64,000 nt of DNA from Gammaproteobacteria bacterium (GTDB lineage: Bacteria > Pseudomonadota > Gammaproteobacteria > SURF-13): positions 26,666 to 90,665 of the forward strand of contig JACPZD010000040.1 in assembly GCA_016195665.1 (NCBI GenBank), read 5' to 3'. The notes under the pieces were generated by a model. The model did no database searches, was not told where the DNA came from, and saw nothing but the letters and a program-made list of their open reading frames with translations. The position numbers and the translations under genes are program-made. Numbering within the stretch: the first letter of the stretch is position 1; every line of letters begins with the position of its first letter. Shown here piece after piece: positions 37,028 through 48,464 of the stretch.

Positions 37028-40000
37028 CTACTCCGTCATCCAATTGTCATCGAAAACAACACTTAAAAGTGCACCTGCGCTTTGCTCCCAAGTCATTCGC
37101 GCCATTTTTCGGGTGTCAGGCAATTGCTGAACCAGCTTCCTATCCCACCACACCGTCAACTCACGCGCCAATAAGTCCGCGTCTTCGAAATTCACGTAGG
37201 TAGCGAAATCTCCTGCGATTTCGTGAAATACGCGAATGTCCGAGCAAATTATCGGCGTGCCATGAGTGGCTGCTTCAACCAGAGGCAAGCCAAATCCTTC
37301 ACCCTTTGAGAGAAAAAGCAGGCCTGCCGCTTGGGCATAAAGAAAAGCGATATCGGCATCCGTAGAATGCTCAATCAAGAACAACTTGCTACCTGCTAGC
37401 GGGTGACTGTGCAATCTCTCCATTAGCTCGTTGACCATCCACCCTTCCTTGCCGGCGATGCACAGACACAATTCGTGTCCTTGTGCCCAAAGCCGTTCCA
37501 TAGCGTCCAGCGCAAGCGCATGGGACTTGCGCGGCTCAATCGTGCCAACCATGAGCAGGTAAGGCCGATCTGCCAGTGCTGATACTTTCGGGTTTAGATC
37601 ACTAGGCATTATTTTATGTGTGAAATCCGATCCCAAATGCCAAAAACCGATCTTCGGCCACTTCGTCAGAATAGTTTCCTTATCCAAAAAGCCTGCCACA
37701 TCTTCCGCGATGGTTCGAGAGATACAGACTAAGCCGTCACTCGCTGAAACCGCATCGCGGAACCAGCCTTCAAACCATTCGGGTCCGCCATCAACAAAAT
37801 TTTCAGGGGGGAGCGTCAAGGGAAGCAGATCATAAATCGCCGTGTATACAGGAACATTTGCCTGGCGCGTCTGTGCGAATACTGGGAAAAACTCGCGGTA
37901 GCGAGCCCAAGATGAGTCTAGCATCAGCAGCACGTCCCCGGCACGGAATTCAACGCAAGAGGCTGGTGCTTGTGAGTCCGTCTCATGCGATACCAACAAG
38001 CCTTGTCCGCGCAACCAAGCGTTCGCAACCCGGAGCACCCCATCGATGAGTTCGACAGCCAGTGGCTCGACATCGGTTCGCTCCGAGCAGTATAGCCCCT
38101 GCACAATTTGTTTGACCACCCGCGGGATGCCGGTCTGGTGGTCACTCTGCGCAATATGACTCACGTCGATGATCAGGCGACGCCGTCTAAACTGATAAGT
38201 TTGGATGTGTTCAATCCAGTCTGCGGCTACTCGGGCAGCGCCTTGCGGGTCTGGACAATCCGCCAAGTGTGGCGCGAAACTTGAAACCCAGTTGTTAGGC
38301 CGAAGCTGCTGGTCGCGTTCTATGAATTCATGTATCGCAGCCGCATATTCGGCAGCACAATGGGCGGGGTCATGACGCTCGCGTACATATCCCAGCCCCT
38401 CCTGGGCAAAAGCCATTCGTAGATCCCGCCCAGAACATGCATCAACAAGCCCTTGGGCAATCTCTTCCATCGAAGGTTCTGCGTCAAGCTTGATTACTAC
38501 GTTATCAGGGTAGTCGGTGTAACTTGCGTCATTGTTAACGATTACCGGCACACCAAAAGCCAAACAATCCAGTACGCCTTTCGGAGTCCCGCCCCGACTC
38601 TTTGTGCGTAGCTGGACAGCCATATCCGTAATACGCAAATATTGCTCATAGTCTCGTTCGGAGAGAAAGCCGGTAATGCGTATCCGCTTTCCGAGTTTGG
38701 CTTTTTTGATAGCATCCTTCAGTCGCAGGCCGAAATCGTCTTTTGCCAGTTCACCGGCATAGACAAGGTATACCCTAGGGTTATCGCGCAGAGGAGAGTT
38801 CAAAAAAGCTTCTAGCAGGCGATCTCCCCATTTTGTCCAAGCAATGTGGCCGAAAGTGGCGATAATCATATCACCCTCAGCAAAATCGAACTGCTTGCGA
38901 GCTTCATCACGCTCAGTCTTTGACCAAGCTCGCGGTACAGGAACCATCTGTGGAATGATCCGGTAAGAAGGCTGCCAACCTTCGGGGTAATGCCGGCGTG
39001 CAACTTCGAGATTAAAAGGCGAGTGTGAAATGATGCCAATGGCTTGATCAATAACCCGCTTGGTACAAGGCAAATTCACCATAGCGTCCCCATTTGCGTC
39101 CGGATGACACTGTACGGGAGCAAATAAACGACGTGCTACTGGCCCATGGGCAGTCAGCATTTCCCGAGCATAGCGCCCCGTTTCACCCAAATGAAAGTCG
39201 AGATAACCGAAAAGCCCGCTCAGATACGCATCGTGTAGTACTACGATTCCTGGGTGCCTTTCGAGCAAAGGCAGCATGTGCGCGTGGAACTCGGAGTTTC
39301 CAACCTCATAGAGGATCGCATTGTAGGCATGCGCGACAGCATGAAAATCGCTTGCATTAAAAATGCGAAACGCCGATGTCAACGTCTCGTCAGTGACCTG
39401 ATAGTTGTCGACATAGAGATCAATGTCAAAATGGCGTGCGAGGTATGGTAGAAACTTGGCGTTATAGTCTGCAATGCCGGAACGACAGGGTGGAAGAGGG
39501 CTGAACACAGCTATACGCTTGCGCGGTAACCATCCTTGAACGGCGCACTGTACACCTGAACCTCTTGCGCGTGACAAAGCGTCATCAAACGCATCAATGG
39601 CGCGCCCTGCCGTATTTTTCCAAGAAAATTCTTTGGATCTTTTCAGGCCATAATGCCGTAAGTCTTCGGTGAATGCTTTGTTGGTTAATGCGTTGCCAAT
39701 CATGTCTCCGATCGAATGGGGTGAGCTGGCATCGAACAAGGCATCAGGTCGAATGATGAGTTCACGGACGCTTGAGTTATTGCCGCCGACCACAGGCGCC
39801 CCACAGGCCATTGCTTCCAAAACAGGGAGGCCAAGCCCCTCATAGATGGATGGGAATACGAACACATCGCACGTATTGTAAAAGGCTACGAGATCTTCCT
39901 CAGAAATAAAGCCTGTAATCAAAACGTCCTTAGACTTGAGACCAGCCTGCCGGGCCGCATCAAGATACATTTTTCTGCGGTGATCGTCCATGGAACAGAC

Positions 40001-40804
40001 AATTACCAATTGACAGTTTTTTCTTACCTCCGGGGGAACAGCCGCATAGCCCGCGATCGCGCCGCGAATGTTCTTGCGGTGATCATCTCCACCTGTATAG
40101 AGAACGAAGCGTTCGCGTAAGCCATAACGCTGTACCAGATCGCGGCGCAACCCCTCAAGATCAGCCTCCGGTCGGAAATGCGGCGAAATCCCACCGTGGA
40201 TCGTTACTATGCGCCAAGGCTCAATGCCCAGAAGATTGATTGCATCCTGCCGAGAAGATTCCGAAATCGCTAATAGCAAGTCCGCTTGACGCAACCAGCT
40301 CAAGCGAGAGAAATACCATTTACGGAAGCTATCGTCCTGAAAATAGTGATCTTGATACAGCAGGGGAATAAGGTCATACAGCGTCGCTGAAATCAACTGG
40401 CCGGCCAGCCGTTGCTTATAACTGGGCAAAGCGACACGTTCACCGAAACCCTCAAATACATGCGCGACATGAAGGATGTCTGGCTTCAATGGTGCTACAA
40501 ATGCAGAAAGCGCCAACCCATCAAGGGTGTCTTCCTCACCTCCCAGATAATCACGGGTGCTACCCCAGGCTGGTGGTGGAGTAAACCGGAGCACGCGCGA
40601 GTTATCCACAGCACCCGGATCGACCGGAACGGGAAGATGAGATGCAACGAGAGCGAATAAATCGCGCTGGCCGCGTTCCTTAGCGATGTTGGAGAAGAGT
40701 GCTTTGGCGTACCGCCCAACGCCTCTAGATCCTGAGCATGAGGTTTGGCACGCTTGAAGGTCCATGAGTATGCGTATAGAGCGGCGCCGCACTTCATCGG
40801 CCAT
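37028..40804 (-). CDS. Giant glycosyltransferase with three GT-B domains
   Basis: About 1258 residues. Domain 1 (residues 1-410): SIRILMDLQACQTSCSGSRG, FVLYTGGDDHRKNIRGAIAG, FPSIYEGLGLPVLEAMACGA. Domain 2 (about 425-830): RIAVFSPLPPCRSGIADYNA, LLEAFLNSPLRDNPRVYLVY, SRGGTPKGVLDCLAFGVP, where the first Glu of the donor motif is lost. Domain 3 (about 860-1258): LIIDVSHIAQSDHQTGIPRV, YLLMVGTIEPRKSHALALDA, SKGEGFGLPLVEAATHGTP. A multi-domain enzyme of this kind can polymerise a repeating glycan such as a D-rhamnan. The ATG at 40804 is chosen because GGGGAGG precedes it; it overlaps the FkbM stop by 11 bases. Confidence 0.92.
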   Translation of the reverse strand: MADEVRRRSIRILMDLQACQTSCSGSRGVGRYAKALFSNIAKERGQRDLFALVASHLPVPVDPGAVDNSRVLRFTPPPAWGSTRDYLGGEEDTLDGLALSAFVAPLKPDILHVAHVFEGFGERVALPSYKQRLAGQLISATLYDLIPLLYQDHYFQDDSFRKWYFSRLSWLRQADLLLAISESSRQDAINLLGIEPWRIVTIHGGISPHFRPEADLEGLRRDLVQRYGLRERFVLYTGGDDHRKNIRGAIAGYAAVPPEVRKNCQLVIVCSMDDHRRKMYLDAARQAGLKSKDVLITGFISEEDLVAFYNTCDVFVFPSIYEGLGLPVLEAMACGAPVVGGNNSSVRELIIRPDALFDASSPHSIGDMIGNALTNKAFTEDLRHYGLKRSKEFSWKNTAGRAIDAFDDALSRARGSGVQCAVQGWLPRKRIAVFSPLPPCRSGIADYNAKFLPYLARHFDIDLYVDNYQVTDETLTSAFRIFNASDFHAVAHAYNAILYEVGNSEFHAHMLPLLERHPGIVVLHDAYLSGLFGYLDFHLGETGRYAREMLTAHGPVARRLFAPVQCHPDANGDAMVNLPCTKRVIDQAIGIISHSPFNLEVARRHYPEGWQPSYRIIPQMVPVPRAWSKTERDEARKQFDFAEGDMIIATFGHIAWTKWGDRLLEAFLNSPLRDNPRVYLVYAGELAKDDFGLRLKDAIKKAKLGKRIRITGFLSERDYEQYLRITDMAVQLRTKSRGGTPKGVLDCLAFGVPVIVNNDASYTDYPDNVVIKLDAEPSMEEIAQGLVDACSGRDLRMAFAQEGLGYVRERHDPAHCAAEYAAAIHEFIERDQQLRPNNWVSSFAPHLADCPDPQGAARVAADWIEHIQTYQFRRRRLIIDVSHIAQSDHQTGIPRVVKQIVQGLYCSERTDVEPLAVELIDGVLRVANAWLRGQGLLVSHETDSQAPASCVEFRAGDVLLMLDSSWARYREFFPVFAQTRQANVPVYTAIYDLLPLTLPPENFVDGGPEWFEGWFRDAVSASDGLVCISRTIAEDVAGFLDKETILTKWPKIGFWHLGSDFTHKIMPSDLNPKVSALADRPYLLMVGTIEPRKSHALALDAMERLWAQGHELCLCIAGKEGWMVNELMERLHSHPLAGSKLFLIEHSTDADIAFLYAQAAGLLFLSKGEGFGLPLVEAATHGTPIICSDIRVFHEIAGDFATYVNFEDADLLARELTVWWDRKLVQQLPDTRKMARMTWEQSAGALLSVVFDDNWMTE

Positions 40805-42380
40805 CGATACGCCTCCCCAACGGCCATGCCTGCATGGCGCGCACCAAGGATGCGTACAGGCTATTCTCATCAGCCGGTGCCATTGCTGTCATGTTTGCAT
40901 TTGTAATTGGACTCAGGGGTACTGAAGTGGTAGGGCTGCTTTGCGTAACCGGCGACATAACGTTGACTGTGAAGTGAGCAACAGTATTTTGTGGGCCGGA
41001 GCCCGTCTCAGACGGGTGATTGGTTGGCGATGTCATCCTATCGCCGGCCATCAAGCCCGATCGCATGGCGAACTGGCGCAGGTGTTGCTTGAGCTGGGGT
41101 CGCTTGGTCAGTACACTCAGCGCACGCGCCTTCAGGCCAGAGTTGGCGAGGGTCTGGCGCATGACCCATACCACCAGCGGCTTGGCCATGCGCTTGGGCA
41201 GGCGAAGCGCCCATCGCACTGTGCGTGTGGGGAGCGCCAACGCCCGCTTGGCGGTTAGCATGGTTTTGCGCAGCGGCGCAGTGATTCGCCAGGATTTGCT
41301 GGCGTAGACACCTTGTAGTTCCCGGTTGAACTGGTCAGCCACGGTCCACCAGTGGTGTGATGAGTGGTTGATCTCATCAATTTTGATCTTCGCCGCATCC
41401 CATTCGTTTTGCAGCCATTCGGCATGGGCTTGCAGACGGCTTTCATGCTCCCGGGCGGCCTGTAACTCGGCTCCAAGCTGCACCGTGCGCTGGCGCTCCG
41501 AGTCAAGTTCGCCTTCAAGGCTGCGAGTACGCTGGCTTAGCTCTTCAACGCGCTGCTTGGCGGCATCCCCTTCGTTTTGCAGCCATTCGGCGTGGGCTTG
41601 CAGGCGGCTTTCATGCTCCTGGGCGGCCCCATCGGTCGCGCGCGACTCGGCGGCGGCCACCATCGCCATCGACGCCGCCGCTTCCTGCTGTGCCTGCCCG
41701 ACGGCAGCGGTAAGTTCCGCTTCCCGCGCCTGCACGAAGCGATCAAGCACGTTGGGAGGGCAGGAAAACCACGGCGCGAGATCGCTAGCCTCGGCCGCGA
41801 GATAAAAGGCGTTGAGGCCGTCGAAATAAACCTCAGCGTAGCCTTTGCTTGCGAGAAAGGCGCCAATCTCCACAGCGTCGGGTCGCCGCATCGTGCTCCA
41901 AGGCAGCGTGACCTCGATCACGACCACGGTCGGCCGGAACGCGTCCCAGTCGCCGCTCATGACGACGTCCCGCTCGAGTCCCTCGACGTCAATTTTGAGG
42001 AAATCGATCGGGCACGTCACGTACTTCCGACACAGATCCGCGAGCGTGAGACACGGCACGGCAATCGGCCGGGCGGCATCGTGGGGCCGCAGAGCACTCG
42101 ATTCGCCGACGCTCGGCCCCTCGAACATCGCGATGTCTCCCGTACAGGCGGCAATCGCGATGTTTAGATTCACATCGCGGGGGCGCTCCGCGGCAAGCCG
42201 CTCATAGGGCTCGGCCATCGGCTCGATGTTGATGCCGCTCCATCCGCAATCATAGAAATGCTTGGTGACCGACGCGACGTCGGGAAAACACGCGCCGATG
42301 TCGACATAGAACCCCTCCTTGTGGTCGCCGAAGACCCGCGCCAGCATCACATCCTCGAAATTCTGCGCGTAGGAAATCAT
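40794..42380 (-). CDS. FkbM-family methyltransferase with coiled coil
   Basis: 528 residues. Residues 1-190 are an FkbM SAM-dependent domain: YAQNFEDVMLARVFGD, GFYVDIGACFPDVASVTKHF, DFLKIDVEGLERDVV. Residues 210-340 are a charged coiled coil with two near-identical units HESRLQAHAEWLQNE (56 residues apart). The rest is basic then Pro/Thr/Ser-rich, ending LVRAMQAWPLGRR. In ABC-exported O-antigens, chain-terminating methyltransferases carry coiled coils as molecular rulers (WbdD type), so this could be the chain-length terminator; that role is inferred. Confidence 0.85.
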   Translation of the reverse strand: MISYAQNFEDVMLARVFGDHKEGFYVDIGACFPDVASVTKHFYDCGWSGINIEPMAEPYERLAAERPRDVNLNIAIAACTGDIAMFEGPSVGESSALRPHDAARPIAVPCLTLADLCRKYVTCPIDFLKIDVEGLERDVVMSGDWDAFRPTVVVIEVTLPWSTMRRPDAVEIGAFLASKGYAEVYFDGLNAFYLAAEASDLAPWFSCPPNVLDRFVQAREAELTAAVGQAQQEAAASMAMVAAAESRATDGAAQEHESRLQAHAEWLQNEGDAAKQRVEELSQRTRSLEGELDSERQRTVQLGAELQAAREHESRLQAHAEWLQNEWDAAKIKIDEINHSSHHWWTVADQFNRELQGVYASKSWRITAPLRKTMLTAKRALALPTRTVRWALRLPKRMAKPLVVWVMRQTLANSGLKARALSVLTKRPQLKQHLRQFAMRSGLMAGDRMTSPTNHPSETGSGPQNTVAHFTVNVMSPVTQSSPTTSVPLSPITNANMTAMAPADENSLYASLVRAMQAWPLGRRIDGR

Positions 42381-42387
42381 CGCAATG

Positions 42388-43641
42388 TCATATCGCGGTC
42401 TGCTGCATAGCCGGGGTCACGACGACGTCGATCTCGCAGGCCACCTCGAGACTCGCGACGCCGATGAAAAAGGGCTGGGTGGCACGGATCACGCGGAACA
42501 TAGCGACGTTCTCGATCCAGTCGAAGCTCTGCCAGAGGACGGTGTCGCTGTTCACCGAGGCAACCGAGACCGAGTAGACGCCCTCGGCCAGGTCGACATC
42601 AAAATCGAAACCGATTCGATAGCGTACCCCGACCTCCGGGCCGACGATAACCTTATCGAGATGGAACGTGTTGGTGCCGTAAACGTCATTGCCACGCCGA
42701 TCCCGAAGCAGGAAGCCCTGCACAAGTTTCGGGATCGGCTGCATGATCTCGACGCAGACCTCGACCCGCGCCCGCCCCCCGCAGAAGAAGGCCTCCTTGG
42801 CCTCGCCCGCCGCGTCGACAACCCGGACAGAAATCACCTCGACCTCGCGGGTTCCCGAGCGGGTCACCGGAAACCCGGACGCAGTGTCTTGGACAATGTG
42901 CTCGGCGACAAGCCGGCTGGTGATGAGCGCCGAGTAGTAATCCGACACCGCGACGGCATTGCCATCGCGCTCGACCCGGCCCTCGGAGAGCAAGATCGCG
43001 CGGTCGCACAACGTCTTGATCGAGCCCACGTCGTGCGAGACGAACAGGATCGTGGTCCCTAGCCGCTTGAATTCGTTGATCCGCGCAAAGCTCTTGACCT
43101 GGAAGAATGCGTCGCCGACGGCAAGCGCCTCATCGACGATTAGAACATCTGGCCGGAAGGCTGTGGCCACGGCAAACGCCACACGCATTTGCATGCCGCT
43201 GGAGTAGGTTCTGATCGGCTGGTCGAAATGCTCGCCCACTTCAGCAAAGGCCTCGATTTCAGGCATGGCGCGTTCGATGTCGGCTTGGCTGTGGCCCATG
43301 AGGCCAGCGGAGTGGTAAGCGTTTTGCCGGCCCGTAAGGTCGGGGTTGAAGCCCATGCCCAGCTCCAGAATAGCCGCCACGCGGCCACGTAACAGCACTT
43401 GCCCTTGGGTGGGGCGGGTGGTGCCGGTGATGAGCTTGAGCAGGGTGCTTTTGCCAGCGCCGTTTTGACCGACAATACCGACCGCTTCGCCGGGGCCTAT
43501 GGAAAAGGTGACATCTTTGAGCACCCAGTGTTCCTCACGCGGTCGGATGGCCGGCGCAAACCAGGAGGCCACACGCCGCCATTCGCTGCCCCATTGGCGG
43601 TAGGATTTGCCCAGGTTTTGTACGTGCAGTTCGCCGCTCAT
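42388..43641 (-). CDS. wzt: ABC transporter ATPase for polysaccharide export, Wzt-like
   Basis: 417 residues. N-terminal ATPase: Walker A GIVGQNGAGKSTLLKLITGT, signature YSSGMQMRVAFAVA, Walker B DVLIVDEALAVGDAFF, H-loop LFVSHDVGSI. C-terminal beta-sandwich (residues 250-417) of the Wzt_C type, which in O-antigen exporters reads the glycan end. This fits a chain capped by methylation. Start overlaps wzm by four bases. Confidence 0.93.
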   Translation of the reverse strand: MSGELHVQNLGKSYRQWGSEWRRVASWFAPAIRPREEHWVLKDVTFSIGPGEAVGIVGQNGAGKSTLLKLITGTTRPTQGQVLLRGRVAAILELGMGFNPDLTGRQNAYHSAGLMGHSQADIERAMPEIEAFAEVGEHFDQPIRTYSSGMQMRVAFAVATAFRPDVLIVDEALAVGDAFFQVKSFARINEFKRLGTTILFVSHDVGSIKTLCDRAILLSEGRVERDGNAVAVSDYYSALITSRLVAEHIVQDTASGFPVTRSGTREVEVISVRVVDAAGEAKEAFFCGGRARVEVCVEIMQPIPKLVQGFLLRDRRGNDVYGTNTFHLDKVIVGPEVGVRYRIGFDFDVDLAEGVYSVSVASVNSDTVLWQSFDWIENVAMFRVIRATQPFFIGVASLEVACEIDVVVTPAMQQTAI

Positions 43642-44432
43642 AATTGGTCCACCATTTCAGGGCTGGCTTTGCGAAACAGCAGCAGGGAAAAAGCGAGCAG
43701 CGCTAGAGCAATAAGGGCAATCACGCCCAGACCGGACCAATCGGGCGCGCGGTTGTACAGCAGCACGTTTTGGTAACCCGTGACGATGGGAATCATTGGA
43801 TTGAACACCAGCCAGGTCCGGTATTGCTCTGGAATGATGGTGGCCATGTAAACGATGGGGGTGAACCAGAACAGGAATTGCAAGATCACAGGAACGATCT
43901 GTCCGATGTCCCGCATAAAAACGTTGAGCACGCCCAAGGCCAAGCCCAGCCCAAGCGCCAAGGCAATGTTGACCACCATGAGTGCGGGCAGCCAAATGAG
44001 TGCGGTGCCGGGCAAGTGCCCCAGTACGCCAAAAATAGCCAGAATGGCCACAAAGAGGAGTGCGTTGTTAACCAAAGCGCTGCCGGTGACGATGAGCGGC
44101 AAGGCAATTCTGGGGAACACCAATTTCTTTAGGATGTTGCCGTTGTCGATGAACAGGGTCAGGCAGCGGTTGACGATTTCAGCAAACAGCGACCAGCCCA
44201 AAATGCCAGCCATCAGGTAGATGGCGTAGGCGTATTGATTGTCGATGCCCGGCAACTTGGCGGACAGCACCGCTGAGAGCACAAAGGCAAAGATGAGCGC
44301 CTGCGACAGCGGGTGCAGAATCATCCATAGCCCACCCAAACGGCTGCGTATAAATTTGGTGCGAAGCTCGGTTTTGATGGACGAGAGGATGAAATAGCGG
44401 TAGCGCCAGGCGCTGAGAAGCATGTCGTTCAT
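43638..44432 (-). CDS. wzm: ABC transporter permease for polysaccharide export, Wzm-like
   Basis: 264 residues, six membrane segments, ABC-2 type. Typical early SSIKTELRTKFIRSRLGGLW with MILHPL, and FTPIVYMATIIPEQYR. The frame is open upstream, but the ATG at 44432 has GGAGG nine bases ahead. Works with Wzt. Confidence 0.92.
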   Translation of the reverse strand: MNDMLLSAWRYRYFILSSIKTELRTKFIRSRLGGLWMILHPLSQALIFAFVLSAVLSAKLPGIDNQYAYAIYLMAGILGWSLFAEIVNRCLTLFIDNGNILKKLVFPRIALPLIVTGSALVNNALLFVAILAIFGVLGHLPGTALIWLPALMVVNIALALGLGLALGVLNVFMRDIGQIVPVILQFLFWFTPIVYMATIIPEQYRTWLVFNPMIPIVTGYQNVLLYNRAPDWSGLGVIALIALALLAFSLLLFRKASPEMVDQL

Positions 44433-44513
44433 GTCAGCCTCCGACCAGCGTGGCGAGCCGGGAAACCAGCCACAGCCCTGCGCCGTCGGGGAGAATGACG
44501 GGCACAAGCATGG

Positions 44514-46394
<1,881 letters not shown>

Positions 46395-46398
<4 letters not shown>

Positions 46399-46477
46399 AA
46401 TGCGAAGAGCAACATTTTTATCATCAGGATGGCAAACACAGCCGCAAACAGATCATCCAGCATCACCAAAACCGCTC
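46395..46477 (-). pseudogene. pgpA: C-terminal fragment of phosphatidylglycerophosphatase A
   Basis: The frame gives VLVMLDDLFAAVFAILMIKM then LLFAL and stop. MLDD plus a membrane helix is the end of PgpA proteins (GxMLDDxxAG). The remnant is about 26 codons and is cut sharply at 46478, where a 15-bp inverted repeat begins. Its TGA overlaps the rmd ATG. Confidence 0.65.
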
Positions 46478-46533
46478 TTTACTCAGGAGTCAGAAAATAA
46501 GGCTACAACGTTATAATGTGACTCCTGAGTAAA
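46478..46533. repeat. 15-bp perfect inverted repeat hairpin
   Basis: TTTACTCAGGAGTCA (46478-46492) and TGACTCCTGAGTAAA (46519-46533) with a 26-base loop. Lies exactly at the break of the pgpA fragment. From 46534 to 46793 nothing coding is seen, only a CCGCCCCC/GGGGGCGG hairpin near 46554-46573. Confidence 0.8.
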
Positions 46534-46793
46534 AACCCTGTTTACTCTACCCCCACCCTGTCCCGCCCCCTCAATAGGGGGCGGAGACGTAGCATGAAGT
46601 GTAGTCTTAATTACTGATTTATGAGTAACTTCAAATCTCCCGCCTTCCTGTGAAGGCATGAGATATAGGCATCCTGCCTGTGTAGTTAAAACATCATAAG
46701 GCAGGCTCGAATCCGCCAAATCTAATACCGGATCGAACACAGTTTTTCTTTACTATTTTCGCGACGATCTGCCGCGATGAGAGATTCCTTTCG

Positions 46794-47224
46794 TTACGCT
46801 GCTTCCAGTCCGATTACCAAACGCTTGCCTAACAAGGCGACTGCTTGTGCTATGCGCGGCAACTTCGATGCGTAGTGAGGGTCGAACAGGCGTCTAACCT
46901 CCTTCTCATCGACACCAAGCCGCTTGGCAAGCTGTACGTTGGTAATCCGTGCCTCTTTCATCGCAACGTATAAAGCGGCTTTTGCCATTGTTTCCGCAGG
47001 CGGCGCCACGATGTATTCGCCGCGTCGCGCTTTGCTCGGAGCAGGAAAATCCAGCTTTCCTTGCATATAGGCTGCAAACACCTCATCCAGCGCATCGGCA
47101 GCTTCAGTAAGTGCATCCGCCACATCTTCCCCTTGCGTAATAGCTGGGGAAGATCGCGGCAGGTCACCACAAGACCACCTTCATCGGCAGGCGTCAAAGT
47201 AACAGCGTATTCAAATCGTTCCAT
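46794..47224 (-). pseudogene. HicB-type antitoxin, frameshifted
   Basis: The N-terminus MERFEYAVTLTPADEGGLVV then TCRDLPQ is in one frame, the rest (ITQGEDVADALTEAADALDE and the HTH ARITNVQLAKRLGVDEKEVR) in another; one base is missing near 47145. No hicA precedes it; an Rhs fragment lies there instead. Probably a dead antitoxin, unless the indel is a read error. Confidence 0.78.
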
Positions 47225-47494
47225 CACACGGATGCCACTGCGGTAACACCTCCGATGCCGGCAGTTTGTGCCGTTATCCCTAACGAACTCAGATACCAAC
47301 TGGAGCCCCATCCTGCTGTAACCCACGCTACGGCTACCGCCAGAACGATCCTGCCGAAGCTCTTCCACAAATCCGACCACCAGTTGTATCCGCTCGGGTC
47401 GGTGAGGCTGAGCGGGTTGTTGATGACATAACTGTAGCGGTTGTAGCTTTGCAGGTTACCCGGGGCCTGAATATAGGGGTCGGCCTGCAACCTT
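47224..47494 (-). pseudogene. Rhs-repeat core protein, C-terminal fragment
   Basis: [20 protein letters not shown] then [15 protein letters not shown] is the conserved end of the Rhs core, followed by a variable hydrophobic tail ([20 protein letters not shown]) as in Rhs toxin tips. The large core upstream is missing; the break is at about 47490, where another gene remnant starts on the other strand. Confidence 0.82.
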
Positions 47495-47554
47495 ATGGTT
47501 CAGGCCAATGTAATTAGTTCAGCTTACCAAGCTGGAGTAAAGCGTATGCTATAC
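47489..47554 (+). pseudogene. Fragment of a GDP-fucose synthase-like SDR gene
   Basis: [20 protein letters not shown] with LY matches the conserved NLMIQTNVIHAAY-x-GVKKLLF segment of GDP-L-fucose synthase. Only 22 codons remain, joined to the Rhs break. Confidence 0.45.
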
Positions 47555-47736
47555 CAGGAACGTCAGAAAAAGCCAGTCGGTTCATGGCGCTTTACATGTT
47601 TGTAAAGTCCAGCAACGGAACCTATTTTGTTCAATATGAAACGACGAACTGTCAGATTCTCAGTTTCGGGATGGACGGTTGAGCGCTTTTTAGAAAGGCA
47701 TGCACAAGGGAGTCGCAATTAACCGGAGAGACAAAA

Positions 47737-48091
47737 ATGAACAAATTATTGCTCAACTTTGTAATGGCGGGTGTGTGTGTTTTTTTATATAAGCGGCGTA
47801 AAAGCGGGTGAGCAACTTGCCGTGCCAGTGGATATCCGCGTTAACTCAATAAGTTTAAGTTGAGGAATTTTTTCGCATTTTAGGTTGGCTGATTCTCAGT
47901 ATTTTAATAACCCAACCTGTGCCATCAGCGGATGGTGGGCGATCAACACGGACACCGCAGTAGGGAAAAACTGGCTAGCGCTGCTCATGATGGCCAACGC
48001 TACGGGCAAGAAAGTCTACGTACACGAGCTGGGAACCTGCACTATGAATGGCGGTATGGAAGATGTAAAACAGATTGGCATTGTTCCTTAA
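47737..48091 (+). pseudogene. Small secreted protein gene with frameshift and stop
   Basis: A GGAGAG box and ATG at 47737 start a signal peptide MNKLLLNFVMAGVCVF. At a run of seven T the frame breaks. Removing one T continues ISGVKAGEQLAVPVDIRVNS and a TGA at about 47862, then in the same frame ADSQYFNNPTCAISGWWAIN, TDTAVGKNWLALLMMANATG and KKVYVHELGTCTMNGG to the stop at 48091. The mature part has two cysteines. No family name is known to me. Confidence 0.6.
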
Positions 48092-48145
48092 ACGCTGCTG
48101 CTATGGAGCTTGGTGGTGGGTAGTCTACCCACATTGTTTGAATCC

Positions 48146-48175
48146 GAGTGGGCACAAAAACGTGCCCTCTCTACC
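48146..48175. repeat. REP hairpin, diverged copy 7
   Basis: GAGTGGGCACAAAAACGTGC followed by CCTCTCTACC. A decayed relative of the 9.2-10.6 kb REPs, 37 kb away. Confidence 0.6.
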
Positions 48176-48212
48176 ACGGCTATAGTATATAGATAACTAC
48201 CGGAGAATAGTA

Positions 48213-48464
48213 ATGAAGAAAATAATCCTAATTGCCTTATTGGCAACACAGCTATTGATATTGAATGCGAATGCCGAAATTGTGTCTAGCCCTGATGCTA
48301 AGATTACGTTAGTACAGTCAGTTACATCATTACTCCCCTCAGCGAAGGAGCACAGGAAGCGAGGGAGCGATAGCGGACGAGCGGTGTGCGACGACCCCCG
48401 CGTAGCCGGAGGGCCGGATGTTTTGTCGGACGCGAAGCGGGAGACAAAACATAAGGCAATGTGA
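48213..48464 (+). pseudogene. Small secreted protein, interrupted by 119-bp repeat
   Basis: Signal peptide MKKIILIALLATQLLILNAN with AEI, then mature start VSSPDAKITLVQSVTS. From 48344 on the frame runs through the dispersed 119-bp repeat and is not native. It resembles the start expected for the secreted family at 47737, so the two may be paralogues. Confidence 0.55.
48344..48461. repeat. 119-bp dispersed repeat, copy 2
   Basis: Matches 35315-35433 with one substitution and one indel. Interrupts a small secreted-protein gene. Contains the same terminal hairpin (ATGTTTTGTC and complement). Confidence 0.9.

Noticed and set aside
41600..43100. GC-rich stretch across FkbM and the wzt C-terminus as a separate transferred block
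   Set aside because: GC looks higher by eye than in 35-41 kb, but without computing composition I cannot place borders.
46621..46690. GGCATCCTGCC at 46671 as another coding-repeat copy
   Set aside because: Only the short palindrome is shared; the flanking core TGTCGCGGGA is absent.
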